Positions 45,616 through 55,728 of a stretch of 64,000 nt of DNA are shown here, piece after piece. This stretch comes from Pseudomonas paracarnis. Lineage in GTDB: Bacteria > Pseudomonadota > Gammaproteobacteria > Pseudomonadales > Pseudomonadaceae. How positions within the stretch are numbered: position 1 is the stretch's first letter; each line of letters opens with the position of its first letter. Under the pieces are notes generated by a model. That model had not been told where the DNA came from and did no database searches. It saw only the letters and a program-made list of their open reading frames with translations. Made by a program: the position numbers and the translations under genes. The stretch covers positions 186,001 to 250,000 of the forward strand of contig NZ_CAJFCN010000002.1 in the NCBI RefSeq assembly GCF_904063055.1, written 5' to 3'.

Positions 45616-46302
45616 ATGTCGACGATAGCAGACAACATCGGCCTGGTTAGCCAGCGCATCCGCGCCGCAGCCGACGCCGTGCAACGTGACGCAAGCAGCA
45701 TCCACCTGCTGGCCGTGAGCAAGACCAAACCCGCGCAGGCAGTGCGCGAAGCCTATGCCGCCGGGCTGCGCGACTTTGGTGAAAACTACCTGCAGGAAGC
45801 CCTGGGCAAACAGGCGGAATTAACCGACCTGCCCTTGAGTTGGCACTTCATCGGCCCCATTCAATCGAACAAGACTCGCGCCATCGCCGAGCACTTCGCT
45901 TGGGTGCATTCCGTGGACCGCCTGAAAATCGCACAACGCCTGTCCGAACAACGCCCGGCCGACCTGCCGCCGCTCAATATCTGCATTCAGGTCAATGTCA
46001 GTGGCGAAGCCAGCAAGTCCGGCTGCACACCCGCCGACCTGCCGGCCCTGGCCACGGCGATCAGCGCCCTGCCGCGCTTGAAGCTGCGGGGCTTGATGGC
46101 GATTCCCGAGCCGACTGAAGATCGGGCAGAGCAGGATGCGGCGTTTGCCACGGTGCGCGACCTGCAAGCCAGCTTGAACCTGGCGCTGGACACACTTTCC
46201 ATGGGCATGAGCCACGACCTTGAGTCGGCCATTGCCCAAGGCGCCACCTGGGTGCGGATCGGTACCGCGCTGTTTGGCGCCCGCGACTACGGCCAGCCGT
46301 GA
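45616..46302 (+). CDS. yggS: PLP homeostasis protein YggS/PLPBP
   Basis: The 228-aa alanine-racemase-N-like barrel binds pyridoxal phosphate on Lys36 (LAVSKTKPA) with no known catalytic activity; it buffers PLP and affects amino-acid pools. DFGENYLQEALGKQ, WHFIGPIQSNKTR and the C-terminal SMGMSHDLESAIAQGATWVRIGTALFG are typical. It is first in yggS-proC-yggT, with 34 bp to proC. Confidence 0.96.
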   Translation: MSTIADNIGLVSQRIRAAADAVQRDASSIHLLAVSKTKPAQAVREAYAAGLRDFGENYLQEALGKQAELTDLPLSWHFIGPIQSNKTRAIAEHFAWVHSVDRLKIAQRLSEQRPADLPPLNICIQVNVSGEASKSGCTPADLPALATAISALPRLKLRGLMAIPEPTEDRAEQDAAFATVRDLQASLNLALDTLSMGMSHDLESAIAQGATWVRIGTALFGARDYGQP

Positions 46303-46336
46303 AATGGCTGACATCCCTCGAAAATAAGGACCTGTC

Positions 46337-47155
46337 ATGAGCAACACGCGTATTGCCTTTATCGGCGCCGGTAACATGGCGGCCAGCCTGATCGGTGGCC
46401 TGCGGGCCAAGGGCCTGGACGCCGAGCAGATCCGCGCCAGCGACCCGGGCGCCGAGACCCGCGAGCGCGTCAGCGCCGAACACGGCATCCAGACCTTCGC
46501 TGATAATGCCGAGGCCATCCACGGCGTCGATGTGATCGTACTGGCGGTCAAGCCCCAGGCCATGAAGGCTGTGTGCGAGAGCCTGCGCCCGAGCCTGCAA
46601 CCTCACCAACTGGTGGTGTCGATTGCCGCTGGCATCACCTGCGCCAGCATGACCAACTGGCTCGGCGCCCAGCCCATCGTGCGCTGCATGCCCAACACCC
46701 CGGCGCTGCTGCGCCAGGGCGTCACCGGTTTGTATGCCACCGGCGAAGTCACCGCGCAGCAACGTGACCAGGCCCAGGAACTGCTGTCTGCGGTGGGCAT
46801 CGCCGTGTGGCTGGAGCAGGAACAGCAACTGGATGCGGTTACCGCCGTTTCCGGTAGTGGCCCGGCCTACTTCTTCCTGCTGATCGAGGCCATGACCGCC
46901 GCCGGTGTCAAGCTGGGCCTGCCCCACGACGTGGCCGAGCAACTGGCGGAGCAAACCGCCCTGGGCGCCGCGAAAATGGCGGTCGGCAGCGAGGTGAATG
47001 CCGCCGAACTGCGCCGTCGCGTCACCTCGCCAGGTGGCACCACACAAGCGGCTATCGAGTCGTTCCAGGCCGGGGGCTTTGAAGCCCTGGTGGAAACAGC
47101 ACTGGGTGCCGCCGCACATCGTTCAGCCGAGATGGCTGAGCAACTGGGCAAATAG
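46337..47155 (+). CDS. proC: Pyrroline-5-carboxylate reductase
   Basis: The 272-aa NAD(P)H enzyme performs the last step of proline synthesis. It has the N-terminal IAFIGAGNMAASLIGGL dinucleotide motif, VRCMPNTPAL, and the C-terminal AVSGSGPAYFFLLIEAMTAAGVKLGL and VTSPGGTTQAAIESF signatures. Second gene in the yggS-proC-yggT unit. Confidence 0.97.
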   Translation: MSNTRIAFIGAGNMAASLIGGLRAKGLDAEQIRASDPGAETRERVSAEHGIQTFADNAEAIHGVDVIVLAVKPQAMKAVCESLRPSLQPHQLVVSIAAGITCASMTNWLGAQPIVRCMPNTPALLRQGVTGLYATGEVTAQQRDQAQELLSAVGIAVWLEQEQQLDAVTAVSGSGPAYFFLLIEAMTAAGVKLGLPHDVAEQLAEQTALGAAKMAVGSEVNAAELRRRVTSPGGTTQAAIESFQAGGFEALVETALGAAAHRSAEMAEQLGK

Positions 47156-47180
47156 TCGTCCCTTACCAAGGTAATCAAAC

Positions 47181-47768
47181 ATGCTCGGAATCAATGACGC
47201 TGCCATTTTCATCATCCAGACCCTGGGCAGCTTGTACCTGCTGATCGTGCTGATGCGCTTTATCCTGCAACTGGTGCGTGCAAACTTCTACAACCCGCTG
47301 TGCCAGTTCGTGGTGAAGGCCACCCAACCACTGCTCAAGCCGCTGCGCCGAGTGATCCCGAGCCTGTTCGGCCTGGACATGTCGTCGCTGGTGCTGGCGT
47401 TGCTGCTGCAAATCCTGCTGTTCGTGGTGATCCTGATGCTCAATGGCTACCAGGCCTTCACCGTCCTGCTGTTGCCATGGGGCCTGATCGGGATTTTCTC
47501 GCTGTTCCTGAAGATCATTTTCTGGTCGATGATCATCAGCGTGATCCTCTCCTGGGTCGCACCGGGCAGCCGTAGCCCAGGTGCCGAATTGGTGGCTCAG
47601 ATCACCGAGCCCGTGCTGGCACCCTTCCGTCGCCTGATTCCGAACCTGGGCGGCCTGGATATCTCGCCGATCTTCGCGTTTATCGTGATTCAGTTGCTGC
47701 AAAGCTGGGTGATTCCGCGCCTGGCCTACTTTGCTTACATGCCAAAAGAGTTGTTTGGCCTGATCTGA
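47181..47768 (+). CDS. yggT: YggT family membrane protein
   Basis: The 195-aa protein consists of two YggT repeats, each with a pair of helices: VLMRFILQLVRANFYNPLCQFVVKATQPLLKPLRRVIP and ILSWVAPGSRSPGAELVAQITEPVLAPFRRLIPNLGGLDISPI. The N-P-L/P-L-L-x-P-x-R-R pattern defines the family. E. coli YggT is linked to osmotic tolerance. It follows proC by 25 bp. Confidence 0.93.
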   Translation: MLGINDAAIFIIQTLGSLYLLIVLMRFILQLVRANFYNPLCQFVVKATQPLLKPLRRVIPSLFGLDMSSLVLALLLQILLFVVILMLNGYQAFTVLLLPWGLIGIFSLFLKIIFWSMIISVILSWVAPGSRSPGAELVAQITEPVLAPFRRLIPNLGGLDISPIFAFIVIQLLQSWVIPRLAYFAYMPKELFGLI

Positions 47769-47783
47769 ATGCCGTAGCCCCTA

Positions 47784-47809
47784 TGGGAGCTGGCTTGCCT
47801 GCGATAGCA
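47784..47809. repeat. Solitary half REPIN (single REP)
   Basis: One TGGGAGCTGGCTTGCCTGCGATAGC unit whose mirror partner is missing; a GTTCCCACGC-type block begins 12 bp later, as if one repeat replaced or interrupted the other. Confidence 0.7.
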
Positions 47810-47820
47810 TGGCTTGTGCT

Positions 47821-47927
47821 GATCGTTCCCACGCTCTGCGTGGGAATGCAGCCGTGACGCTCCGCGTCACCAGGGCAGGACGCAGAGCGTCCCAAGAGGC
47901 ATTCCCACGCGGAGCGTGGGAACGATC
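47821..47927. repeat. GTTCCCACGC-type palindromic repeat block
   Basis: The best-preserved copy of this family in the window: GATCGTTCCCACGC...GCGTGGGAA at the left, GACGCTCCGCGTC and GACGCAGAGCGTC in the middle, and TTCCCACGC...GCGTGGGAACGATC at the right, forming a fully symmetric block between yggT and metX. Confidence 0.85.
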
Positions 47928-48006
47928 ACGCTAACCCCCGACCATTGCTTGCCGCTAGGGTCCCCGCTCTTTAGACTTACGCCTCATTTAAACGAGAGCA
48001 GGGTCG

Positions 48007-49158
48007 ATGCCAGCTGCCTTCCCCCCCGATTCTGTTGGACTGGTCGTGCCACAAGTGGCGCATTTCAGCGAACCCCTGGCCCTGGCCTGCGGCCGTTCGT
48101 TGCCAGCCTACGACCTGATCTACGAAACCTATGGCCAACTGAACGCCACGGCGAGCAACGCCGTGCTGATCTGCCATGCCTTATCCGGCCATCATCACGC
48201 CGCCGGCTTCCATAGCGTTGACGACCGCAAGCCCGGCTGGTGGGACAGTTGCATCGGCCCCGGCAAGCCCATCGACACCAATAAGTTCTTTGTGGTCAGC
48301 CTGAACAACCTCGGCGGCTGCAACGGCTCCACCGGCCCCAGCAGCCTCAACCCGGAAACTGGCAAACCGTTCGGCGCCGACTTCCCAGTGCTGACCGTGG
48401 AAGACTGGGTGCACAGCCAGGCACGCCTGGCCGACCTGCTGGGCATCAGCCAGTGGGCCGCCGTGATTGGCGGCAGCCTGGGCGGCATGCAGGCCCTGCA
48501 ATGGACCATCACCTATCCGGACCGCGTGCGTCATTGCCTGGCCATCGCCTCGGCGCCCAAGTTGTCGGCGCAGAACATCGCCTTCAACGAAGTGGCGCGC
48601 CAGGCGATCCTCACCGACCCCGAGTTCCACGGCGGTTCGTTCCAGGAAGCGGGCGTGATCCCCAAGCGCGGCCTGATGCTGGCGCGGATGGTCGGCCACA
48701 TTACCTACCTGTCCGACGATTCCATGGGCGAGAAATTCGGCCGAGGCCTCAAGAGCGAGAAGCTCAACTACGACTTCCACAGCGTCGAGTTCCAGGTGGA
48801 AAGCTACCTGCGTTATCAGGGCGAGGAATTCTCAGGGCGCTTTGACGCCAACACCTACCTACTGATGACCAAGGCTCTGGACTACTTCGACCCGGCCGCC
48901 AACCACGATGACGACCTGGCAAAAACCTTCGAGCACGCCACGGCCAAGTTCTGCGTGATGTCGTTCACCACCGACTGGCGCTTTTCGCCGGCACGCTCCC
49001 GCGAACTGGTGGATGCCCTGATGGCCGCCAAGAAAGACGTCTGCTACCTGGAGATCGATGCACCGCAAGGCCACGACGCCTTCCTGATTCCGATCCCACG
49101 CTACCTGCAGGCGTTCAGTAACTACATGAACCGTATTTCGCTTGTGAGAACGCCATGA
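48007..49158 (+). CDS. metX: Homoserine O-succinyl/acetyltransferase MetX
   Basis: The 383-aa alpha/beta-hydrolase-fold transferase activates homoserine for methionine synthesis. [14 protein letters not shown], the nucleophile Ser157 in [14 protein letters not shown], and late Asp/His ([10 protein letters not shown] and APQGHDAF) form the catalytic triad. Pseudomonas MetX enzymes are often succinyl-specific despite the fold; the acyl donor cannot be settled from what I can see. It overlaps metW by four bases. Confidence 0.96.
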   Translation: MPAAFPPDSVGLVVPQVAHFSEPLALACGRSLPAYDLIYETYGQLNATASNAVLICHALSGHHHAAGFHSVDDRKPGWWDSCIGPGKPIDTNKFFVVSLNNLGGCNGSTGPSSLNPETGKPFGADFPVLTVEDWVHSQARLADLLGISQWAAVIGGSLGGMQALQWTITYPDRVRHCLAIASAPKLSAQNIAFNEVARQAILTDPEFHGGSFQEAGVIPKRGLMLARMVGHITYLSDDSMGEKFGRGLKSEKLNYDFHSVEFQVESYLRYQGEEFSGRFDANTYLLMTKALDYFDPAANHDDDLAKTFEHATAKFCVMSFTTDWRFSPARSRELVDALMAAKKDVCYLEIDAPQGHDAFLIPIPRYLQAFSNYMNRISLVRTP

Positions 49159-49775
49159 GAGCCGACCTGGAAATCATCCAAGACTGGATCCCCGCCGGCA
49201 GCCGCGTGCTCGACCTGGGCTGCGGCGACGGCGAACTGCTGAGCTGGCTGCGCGACCACAAGCAAGTCACCGGCTACGGCCTGGAAAACGACCCGGACAA
49301 CATCGCCCAGTGCGTGGCCAAGGGCATCAACGTGATCGAGCAGGACCTGGACAAGGGCCTGGGCAACTTTGCCAGCAACAGCTTCGATATCGTGGTGATG
49401 ACCCAGGCCCTGCAAGCGGTGCACTACCCGGACCGCATCCTTGACGAAATGCTGCGCGTGGGCCGCCAATGCATCATCACCTTTCCCAACTTTGGCCACT
49501 GGCGCTGCCGCTGGTACCTGGCCACCAAGGGGCGCATGCCGGTCTCCGACTTCCTGCCGTACACCTGGTACAACACGCCGAACATCCACTTCTGCACCTT
49601 CGAAGACTTCGAAGCCCTGTGTGGCGAGCGTGAAGCCAAGGTGATCAACCGCCTTGCCGTCGATCAACAGCACCGCCACGGCTGGGCGAGTAAGCTATGG
49701 CCCAACCTGTTGGGCGAAATTGGTATTTACCGGGTCAGCAGCCCTGGCCTGACCGACCACAAAGTTGCCGTCTAA
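49155..49775 (+). CDS. metW: Methionine biosynthesis protein MetW
   Basis: The 206-aa SAM-methyltransferase-like protein has [15 protein letters not shown] (SAM motif I), [10 protein letters not shown] and [42 protein letters not shown], the MetW signature. In Pseudomonas, MetX needs MetW for full homoserine acyltransferase activity, explaining the ATGA-coupled gene pair. Confidence 0.95.
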   Translation: MRADLEIIQDWIPAGSRVLDLGCGDGELLSWLRDHKQVTGYGLENDPDNIAQCVAKGINVIEQDLDKGLGNFASNSFDIVVMTQALQAVHYPDRILDEMLRVGRQCIITFPNFGHWRCRWYLATKGRMPVSDFLPYTWYNTPNIHFCTFEDFEALCGEREAKVINRLAVDQQHRHGWASKLWPNLLGEIGIYRVSSPGLTDHKVAV

Positions 49776-49796
49776 TCATCTTCAAGAGGGACGTTC

Positions 49797-50231
49797 ATGA
49801 GTCGTTTGGCTATTTTTCTATTGACCGCATGCCTGGGCGCCAGCGCCATGGCCGCCGACGCTATCGACGCTAATCGCAAAAAGGACTTCGGCGATATCAC
49901 CGTTCATTACAACACCTTCACTTCAAGCTTCCTGCCCGCTGAGACCGCCCAAAAAGTCGGTGTGGTGCGCAGCAAGGAGAAGGGGTTGATCAACGTGACC
50001 GTGATCAAGGGCGTAAGCCCGGTGGCCGCGCAAGTCACTGGCACGGTCAAGGATTTGGGCGGCAAGAGCGAGATCCTGACGTTCAAGCAGATCGAAGAGA
50101 AAAGCGGCATCAGCTACCTCGCGCCCTACTCGGTGACCCAGCGGGAATACAAGACGTTTACCATCAACGTTGAAACCGGCGGCAAGGCCCACGGTTTCCA
50201 ATTCAACCAAGAACTGTTCCCGGCCGAATGA
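49797..50231 (+). CDS. DUF4426 periplasmic protein
   Basis: The 144-aa protein has a signal peptide ([22 protein letters not shown], cleavage about AMA-ADA at residue 19) and a beta-rich domain ([37 protein letters not shown]) matching the DUF4426 family that sits after metW in many pseudomonads. Function unknown. It lies 21 bp after metW and its stop overlaps the rdgB start (ATGA). Confidence 0.88.
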   Translation: MSRLAIFLLTACLGASAMAADAIDANRKKDFGDITVHYNTFTSSFLPAETAQKVGVVRSKEKGLINVTVIKGVSPVAAQVTGTVKDLGGKSEILTFKQIEEKSGISYLAPYSVTQREYKTFTINVETGGKAHGFQFNQELFPAE

Positions 50232-50824
50232 TGAACCTTACCCAACTCGTACTCGCCAGCCACAACGCCGGCAAACTCAAAGAACTGCAAGCCATGCTCG
50301 GTGAGTCTGTGCACCTGCGTTCGATTGGCGAGTTCAGCCAGGTCGAACCGGAAGAGACCGGCCTGTCGTTCGTCGAGAATGCCATCCTCAAGGCCCGCAA
50401 TGCTGCGCGTATCTCTGGCCTGCCGGCCCTGGCGGATGATTCGGGCCTGGCCGTGGACTTCCTCGGCGGCGCCCCTGGCATCTACTCCGCCCGTTACGCC
50501 GACGGCAAGGGCGACGCAGCCAACAACGCCAAGCTGCTCGACGCCCTCAAGGACGTGCCGGAGGCCGAGCGTGGTGCGCAGTTCGTCTGCGTGCTGGCCC
50601 TGGTGCGGCATGCCGATGACCCGTTGCCGATTCTGTGCGAAGGCCTGTGGCACGGGCGCATCCTGCAAGCCGCCAGCGGTGAGCATGGGTTTGGCTATGA
50701 CCCGCTGTTCTGGGTGCCGGAGCGCAATGTCTCCAGCGCCGAACTGAGCCCGGCCGACAAGAACCAGATCAGCCACCGCGCCCGCGCCATGGCGTTGCTG
50801 CGCCAGCGCCTGGGCTTGAAATGA
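50228..50824 (+). CDS. rdgB: Non-canonical purine NTP pyrophosphatase (RdgB/HAM1)
   Basis: The 198-aa enzyme hydrolyses ITP, dITP and XTP to prevent mutagenic incorporation. [39 protein letters not shown] and [12 protein letters not shown] motifs are diagnostic. Two adjacent ATG codons start it; the first overlaps the preceding stop. It overlaps hemW by four bases, a conserved pair. Confidence 0.97.
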   Translation: MMNLTQLVLASHNAGKLKELQAMLGESVHLRSIGEFSQVEPEETGLSFVENAILKARNAARISGLPALADDSGLAVDFLGGAPGIYSARYADGKGDAANNAKLLDALKDVPEAERGAQFVCVLALVRHADDPLPILCEGLWHGRILQAASGEHGFGYDPLFWVPERNVSSAELSPADKNQISHRARAMALLRQRLGLK

Positions 50825-52023
50825 CCCAGAACACCTCTGCGCAGCCGCTGATCCACGGTGGCGCGCAAACACCACGGGCGGCCCTGCCCCATCTGCCGCC
50901 CCTGGCGCTGTACATCCATATCCCGTGGTGCGTGCGCAAATGCCCGTATTGCGACTTCAACTCCCACACCGCCAGCAAAGTGCTGCCGGAAGAAGAGTAC
51001 GTGGACGCCCTGCTGGCCGACCTGGACCAAGACCTGCACGCCGTGTATGGCCGTAAACTGAGTTCGATCTTCTTTGGCGGCGGCACGCCCAGCCTGTTCA
51101 GCGCTGCTGCACTGGGCCGCCTGCTCAAGGGCGTTCAAACGCGTATCCCGTTTACCGACGATATCGAGATCACCCTGGAAGCCAACCCCGGTACGTTCGA
51201 ACAAGAGAAGTTCGTGGCGTACCGCAAACTGGGGATCAATCGCCTGTCCATCGGCATCCAGAGCTTCCAGCAAGAGAAGCTCGAAGCCCTGGGCCGCATC
51301 CACAATGGCGATGAAGCCGTGCGCGCAGCCGGCATGGCGCGCCAGGCCGGGTTCGACAACTTCAACCTGGACTTGATGCACGGCCTGCCCAACCAGTCCC
51401 TGGAGGACGCCTTGGGCGACCTGCGCCAGGCCATTGCACTCAAGCCGACGCACCTGTCCTGGTACCAACTGACCCTGGAACCCAACACCGTGTTCTGGAA
51501 CCAGCCACCCGCGCTGCCGGAAGACGACACGCTGTGGGATATCCAGGAAGCCGGCCAGGCACTGCTCGCCGAACACGGTTACGCACAATATGAAGTCTCG
51601 GCCTACGCCCAACCGGGGCGGCCGGCGCGGCATAACCTCAATTACTGGAGCTTTGGCGACTTTATCGGCATAGGCGCCGGCGCCCACGGCAAGCTCAGCC
51701 ACCCGGACGGGCGCATCATCCGCACCTGGAAAACCCGTGCACCGAAGGACTACCTCAACCCGGCCAAAAGCTTCCAGGCCGGCGCGAAAGAACTGACCAA
51801 CGATGAACTGCCGTTCGAGTTCCTGATGAACGCGCTGCGCCTCACCGAAGGGGTTGATGCCAACCTCTACGCCGAGCGCACCGGCCTTGACCTGGCGAGC
51901 CTCGATGAAGGCCGCCGCGACGCAGAACAAAGTGGATTAATGCAGGTCGAACCGTCACGCCTGGCGGCCACCGACCGCGGGCAACTCTTTCTCAATGACC
52001 TGTTGCAGAAGTTTTTGAGCTGA
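50821..52023 (+). CDS. hemW: Radical SAM family heme chaperone HemW
   Basis: The 400-aa protein carries the radical-SAM cluster motif C37-x3-C41-x2-C44 ([13 protein letters not shown]) and the HemN-like segments [10 protein letters not shown] and [14 protein letters not shown]. HemW inserts heme into respiratory proteins and lacks coproporphyrinogen oxidase activity, although annotated as such in older genomes. It is ATGA-coupled to rdgB. Confidence 0.95.
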   Translation: MTQNTSAQPLIHGGAQTPRAALPHLPPLALYIHIPWCVRKCPYCDFNSHTASKVLPEEEYVDALLADLDQDLHAVYGRKLSSIFFGGGTPSLFSAAALGRLLKGVQTRIPFTDDIEITLEANPGTFEQEKFVAYRKLGINRLSIGIQSFQQEKLEALGRIHNGDEAVRAAGMARQAGFDNFNLDLMHGLPNQSLEDALGDLRQAIALKPTHLSWYQLTLEPNTVFWNQPPALPEDDTLWDIQEAGQALLAEHGYAQYEVSAYAQPGRPARHNLNYWSFGDFIGIGAGAHGKLSHPDGRIIRTWKTRAPKDYLNPAKSFQAGAKELTNDELPFEFLMNALRLTEGVDANLYAERTGLDLASLDEGRRDAEQSGLMQVEPSRLAATDRGQLFLNDLLQKFLS

Positions 52024-52042
52024 TAGCTCTTAAGGAAATCGA

Positions 52043-52366
52043 ATGGATCTGGTACTCGACCTGCTCGCCACCGTATCCCGCTGGAGCCGTAGCAACCTGT
52101 CGGAAATCTCGTTGGCCCTTGTGGGCTGTTTGCTGGTGCTGTTCGGCGCCGACATCAAGGGCTGGGTCGAAGCACGCCTGGGCAGCATCGCCGGCGCCTT
52201 GCGCGTACCCTTGATGGCCCTGCTGTGCCTGATCGGCAGTGGTGCGGCGTTGATCTACGCTACGCCGTGGATTGTGCGGGGATTGAGCCAGTTCAATAAC
52301 TACAGCCTGGCGCCGGTGTTGATCGTGGTGCTGGTGTTGATTGGCGTGGTAGCAGACCGCCGCTGA
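52043..52366 (+). CDS. DUF3392 membrane protein
   Basis: The 107-aa protein has about three hydrophobic segments (ISLALVGCLLVLFGADI, VPLMALLCLIGSGAALIYA, APVLIVVLVLIGVVA). It matches the DUF3392 family found near hemW in Pseudomonas; no function is known. It follows hemW by 19 bp with AAGGAAA upstream of its ATG. Confidence 0.85.
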   Translation: MDLVLDLLATVSRWSRSNLSEISLALVGCLLVLFGADIKGWVEARLGSIAGALRVPLMALLCLIGSGAALIYATPWIVRGLSQFNNYSLAPVLIVVLVLIGVVADRR

Positions 52367-52389
52367 CCCAGCAGGCACTACAAAACACA

Positions 52390-52476
52390 TGTGGGAGCTG
52401 GCTTGCCTGCGATACAGACACCTAGGTGTATCAGTGATACCGAGGTGATGTTATCGCAGGCAAGCCAGCTCCCACA
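52390..52476. repeat. REPIN (inverted REP doublet)
   Basis: Both REP cores are intact; the inner arms vary (GATACAGACACC/TGATGTTATCG). Between the convergent DUF3392 and trmB genes. Confidence 0.9.
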
Positions 52477-52504
52477 TTTGATTGCGTTTCAAGCGGATGA
52501 CTGT

Positions 52505-53230
52505 TTAAGCCAGCTTCTCGAACTTCAAATCCCACACCCCATGCCCCAACCGCTCGCCACGGCGTTCGAACTTGGTGATCGGCCGCTCGGCCGGGCGTGG
52601 CACGCATTTGCCGTCTTCGGCCAGGTTGCAGTAGCCAGGTGCGACGTTCATCACTTCCAGCATGTATTCCGCGTACGGTTCCCAGTCGGTGGCCATGTGC
52701 AGGATGCCGCCAACTTTCAGCTTGCTGCGCACCAGCTCCGCGAAGGAGGCCTGGACGATACGGCGCTTGTGGTGACGAGCCTTGTGCCATGGGTCGGGGA
52801 AGAACAGCATCAGGCGGTCGAGGCTGTTGTCGGCGATGCAGCGGTTGAGCACTTCAATCGCGTCGCAGTCGTAGACCCGCAGGTTTTTCAGGCCTTGGGT
52901 CAGCACACCGTTGAGCAGTGCGCCGACGCCTGGGCGGTGCACTTCCACACCGATGAAATCCTGCTCCGGCGCGGCTGCGGCCATTTCCAGCAGAGAATGG
53001 CCCATGCCGAAACCGATTTCCAGGGAGCGTGGGGCTGAACGGCCGAACACTTGGTCATAGTCCACCGGCGCGTCGGCCAGGGGCAGTACGAACAGCGGCG
53101 TGCCCTGTTCCAGGCCCTTTTGCTGGCCTTCGGTCATGCGGCCGGCGCGCATCACAAAACTCTTGATGCGGCGGTGCTTGGACTCGTCGCCCTCTTCCAC
53201 GGTGTTCGGCGTTTCGTTTGATTCAGTCAT
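52505..53230 (-). CDS. trmB: tRNA (guanine-N7-)-methyltransferase
   Basis: The 241-aa enzyme methylates G46 of tRNA. The family motifs [48 protein letters not shown] and [15 protein letters not shown] are clear. The ATG at 53230 is chosen; the preceding TTG is in frame but unlikely. It follows thiG by 9 bp, same strand, a conserved thiS-thiG-trmB arrangement in pseudomonads. Confidence 0.96.
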   Translation of the reverse strand: MTESNETPNTVEEGDESKHRRIKSFVMRAGRMTEGQQKGLEQGTPLFVLPLADAPVDYDQVFGRSAPRSLEIGFGMGHSLLEMAAAAPEQDFIGVEVHRPGVGALLNGVLTQGLKNLRVYDCDAIEVLNRCIADNSLDRLMLFFPDPWHKARHHKRRIVQASFAELVRSKLKVGGILHMATDWEPYAEYMLEVMNVAPGYCNLAEDGKCVPRPAERPITKFERRGERLGHGVWDLKFEKLA

Positions 53231-53239
53231 CAATAGCTC

Positions 53240-54034
53240 TTACTTGATCAGACCATCCAGCGGCGAAGAGGCGCTGGCATAGAGTTTTTTCGGCATGCGC
53301 CCGGCGAGGTAGGCCAGGCGGCCCGCGACGATGGCGTGGTTCATGGCTTGGGCCATCATGATTGGTTGCTGGGCATGGGCAATGGCCGAGTTCATCAGCA
53401 CCGCGTCGCAGCCCAGTTCCATGGCGATGGTCGCGTCGGAGGCAGTGCCCACGCCCGCATCCACCAATACCGGGATCTTGGCTTCTTCGAGGATGATCTG
53501 CAGGTTATACGGATTGCAGATGCCCAGGCCGGAACCGATCAGACCAGCCAGCGGCATCACCGCGATGCAGCCGATTTCTGCCAACTGACGGGCGATGATC
53601 GGGTCATCGCTGGTGTAGACCATCACGTCGAAGCCTTCCTTGACCAAGGTATCGGCGGCCTTGAGGGTTTCGATCACATTGGGGAACAGGGTTTTCTGGT
53701 CGGCCAGCACTTCCAGCTTCACCAGGTTGTGGCCGTCGAGCAGCTCACGGGCCAGGCGGCAGGTGCGCACGGCTTCGATGGCGTCGTAGCAGCCAGCAGT
53801 GTTTGGCAAAAAGGTGTAGCGCTCCGGCGACAGCACTTCGAGCAAGTTCGGCTCGCCCTCGATCTGGCCGAGGTTGGTGCGGCGTACGGCGAAGGTGACG
53901 ATCTCGGCACCCGAGGCTTCGATGGCCAGGCGGGTTTCTTCCATGTCGCGGTACTTGCCGGTGCCGACCAGCAGACGGGACTGGTAGGTACGACCGGCCA
54001 GGACGAAAGGCTTGTCGCTACGAACGATGCTCAT
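53240..54034 (-). CDS. thiG: Thiazole synthase ThiG
   Basis: The 264-aa barrel enzyme forms the thiazole ring of thiamine from deoxyxylulose phosphate, ThiS-thiocarboxylate and an imine. The Schiff-base Lys106 in LVKLEVLAD, the phosphate-binding [11 protein letters not shown] and LMNSAIAHA signatures are visible. It lies 54 bp after thiS. Confidence 0.97.
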   Translation of the reverse strand: MSIVRSDKPFVLAGRTYQSRLLVGTGKYRDMEETRLAIEASGAEIVTFAVRRTNLGQIEGEPNLLEVLSPERYTFLPNTAGCYDAIEAVRTCRLARELLDGHNLVKLEVLADQKTLFPNVIETLKAADTLVKEGFDVMVYTSDDPIIARQLAEIGCIAVMPLAGLIGSGLGICNPYNLQIILEEAKIPVLVDAGVGTASDATIAMELGCDAVLMNSAIAHAQQPIMMAQAMNHAIVAGRLAYLAGRMPKKLYASASSPLDGLIK

Positions 54035-54088
54035 GGGAAATCCTCTGGTTGGATGAGGTTCTGCAGAATGCGTTGCGGCCGTGGCGGG

Positions 54089-54289
54089 CTAGCCGCCGCC
54101 GATGGCGTGGACCACTTCGATCTGGTCACCTTCGGTGAGCACAGTCTCGGCGTGCTGGCTACGCGGGACGATATCCAGGTTGAGCTCCACTGCGACGCGA
54201 CGCCCGGTCAGGTCCAGACGGGTCAGCAGGGCCGCAACGGTTTCGCCGTCGGGCAGTTCAAAGGGTTCGCCGTTCAACTGAATGCGCAT
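54089..54289 (-). CDS. thiS: Sulfur carrier protein ThiS
   Basis: The 66-aa ubiquitin-like carrier ends in Gly-Gly, as needed for C-terminal thiocarboxylate formation. MRIQLNGEPFELPDGETVAALL and GDQIEVVHAIGGG are the typical start and end. The ATG at 54289 was chosen since it begins the beta-grasp fold; the longer in-frame ORF is unrelated. Confidence 0.95.
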   Translation of the reverse strand: MRIQLNGEPFELPDGETVAALLTRLDLTGRRVAVELNLDIVPRSQHAETVLTEGDQIEVVHAIGGG

Positions 54290-54368
54290 GCCACGGGCCG
54301 CCATCGTTTTTAGGGGCCCGCATTCTAGCGCGATTGGAACCTGAAGGTCAGCTCCAAGCGTCAAGCGG

Positions 54369-54743
54369 TCAAAGCTGCAAACGCCACGCCGCCAGGCCCA
54401 GGAAGAACCAGCCGAGCAGGAACGCCAGCCCGCCAAACGGCGTGATGATCCCCAGTTTACTGATGCCGGTCATCGTCAGCACATACAGGCTGCCCGAGAA
54501 CAGCAGGATACCGACGGTAAACGAAATACCCGCCCAGGTGACCAACCGGCCCGGAATATGCGCCGCCAGCAAGGCCACGCCGAACAGTGCCAGGGCATGC
54601 ACCAACTGGTAGGTCACGCCGGTATGGAAGATCGCCAGGTAGTCGGCGCTCAGGCGGTTTTTCAGGCCGTGGGCGGCGAAAGCGCCCAGCGCAACGCCGG
54701 TAAAGCCGAAAAAGGCAGCCAGCATCAGAAAGCTACGCAGCAT
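54369..54743 (-). CDS. DUF423 membrane protein (YgdD-like)
   Basis: The 124-aa protein has four hydrophobic segments and the family opening LAAFFGFTGVALGAFAAHGL and closing FGGLAFLLGWFFLGLAAW. DUF423/YgdD members are small inner-membrane proteins of unknown function. It is divergent from mtgA. Confidence 0.9.
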   Translation of the reverse strand: MLRSFLMLAAFFGFTGVALGAFAAHGLKNRLSADYLAIFHTGVTYQLVHALALFGVALLAAHIPGRLVTWAGISFTVGILLFSGSLYVLTMTGISKLGIITPFGGLAFLLGWFFLGLAAWRLQL

Positions 54744-54778
54744 GGGGAACTCCAGTCAGACTCATCGGGCAGGGTCTG

Positions 54779-54784
54779 TATAAT
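54779..54784 (+). promoter_or_regulatory. TATAAT -10 candidate for mtgA
   Basis: A perfect TATAAT lies 34 bp before the mtgA ATG in the 74-bp divergent spacer. No convincing -35 is seen. Confidence 0.35.
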
Positions 54785-54817
54785 GGCCCGCTCAACGGGT
54801 TCGGCCAAGCCATCTCT

Positions 54818-55540
54818 ATGCTGCGTGTCCTCTTCAAACGCTTTCTCAACGTCGTGAAATGGTTTGCCATCGGCAGTGTGTTGCTGGTGCTGCTGTTTCG
54901 TGTGGTGCCGCCACCGTTCACTGCGCTGATGGTGGAGCGCAAGGTCGAGTCCTGGGTTGACGGTGAGCCTATCGACCTGCAACGCAGCTGGGTGCCGTGG
55001 GATGAAATCTCCGACGACCTTAAAGTGGCGGTGATGGCCGGTGAAGACCAGCGCTTCCCGCAACATTGGGGTTTTGATTTCGGCGCGATCCAGGCGGCGA
55101 TTCTGCACAACGAACGCGGCGGCTCGATTCGCGGTGCCAGCACCTTGAGCCAACAGGTGTCGAAAAACCTGTTCCTGTGGGCCGGGCGCAGCTATTTGCG
55201 CAAAGGCCTGGAGGCGTGGTTTACCGGTTTGATCGAAGTGTTATGGCCCAAGCAGCGGATTCTTGAGGTGTACCTCAACAGTGTGGAATGGGATGAAGGT
55301 GTGTTTGGCGCAGAAGCGGCGGCGCGGCACCATTTTGGCGTGAGTGCCAAGGGGCTTTCGCGGCAGCAGGCCAGTTACCTGGCGGCGGTGTTGCCCAATC
55401 CACGGGTGTGGAGTGCCAGTCATCCGACCGCCTATGTGGCACGGCGAGCGGCGTGGATTCGCCAGCAGATGAGCCAGTTGGGTGGGGAGGGTTACCTGGT
55501 GGAGCTGAACAACTCTCGAAAGGCACCCTGGTCCGACTGA
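54818..55540 (+). CDS. mtgA: Monofunctional biosynthetic peptidoglycan transglycosylase
   Basis: The 240-aa GT51 glycosyltransferase polymerises lipid II into glycan strands. It has one N-terminal membrane anchor (WFAIGSVLLVLLFRVVPPP), catalytic Glu in VMAGEDQRFPQHWGFD, second motif GGSIRGASTLSQQVSKNLFLW, and RKGLEAWFTGLIEVLWPKQRILEVYLN. No transpeptidase domain follows, as in other MtgA proteins. Confidence 0.96.
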   Translation: MLRVLFKRFLNVVKWFAIGSVLLVLLFRVVPPPFTALMVERKVESWVDGEPIDLQRSWVPWDEISDDLKVAVMAGEDQRFPQHWGFDFGAIQAAILHNERGGSIRGASTLSQQVSKNLFLWAGRSYLRKGLEAWFTGLIEVLWPKQRILEVYLNSVEWDEGVFGAEAAARHHFGVSAKGLSRQQASYLAAVLPNPRVWSASHPTAYVARRAAWIRQQMSQLGGEGYLVELNNSRKAPWSD

Positions 55541-55554
55541 CACAATACGAGACC

Positions 55555-55643
55555 TGTGGGAGCTGGCTTGCCTGCGATAGCGGTGGGTCAGTAACCCATG
55601 CTTCATCTGACACGGCCTCATCGCAGGCAAGCCAGCTCCCACA
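55555..55643. repeat. REPIN with a small deletion in one arm
   Basis: Standard left REP arm; the right arm reads GGCCTCATCGCAGG rather than CCGCTATCGCAGG, so the inner stem is imperfect. Between convergent mtgA and rpoH. Confidence 0.85.
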
Positions 55644-55681
55644 TTAAACCGAGTTGTACTTGAGACTTTTCGAACACATAC

Positions 55682-55716
55682 AAAAATGCCCCGATCTTTC
55701 GACAGGGGCATTTTTT
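55682..55716 (-). terminator. Rho-independent terminator of rpoH (bidirectional)
   Basis: AATGCCCC / GGGGCATT with a 12-base loop and T-runs on both strands, placed 13 bases after the rpoH stop and facing mtgA. Confidence 0.85.
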
Positions 55717-55728
55717 GTTCGCTGCGTT

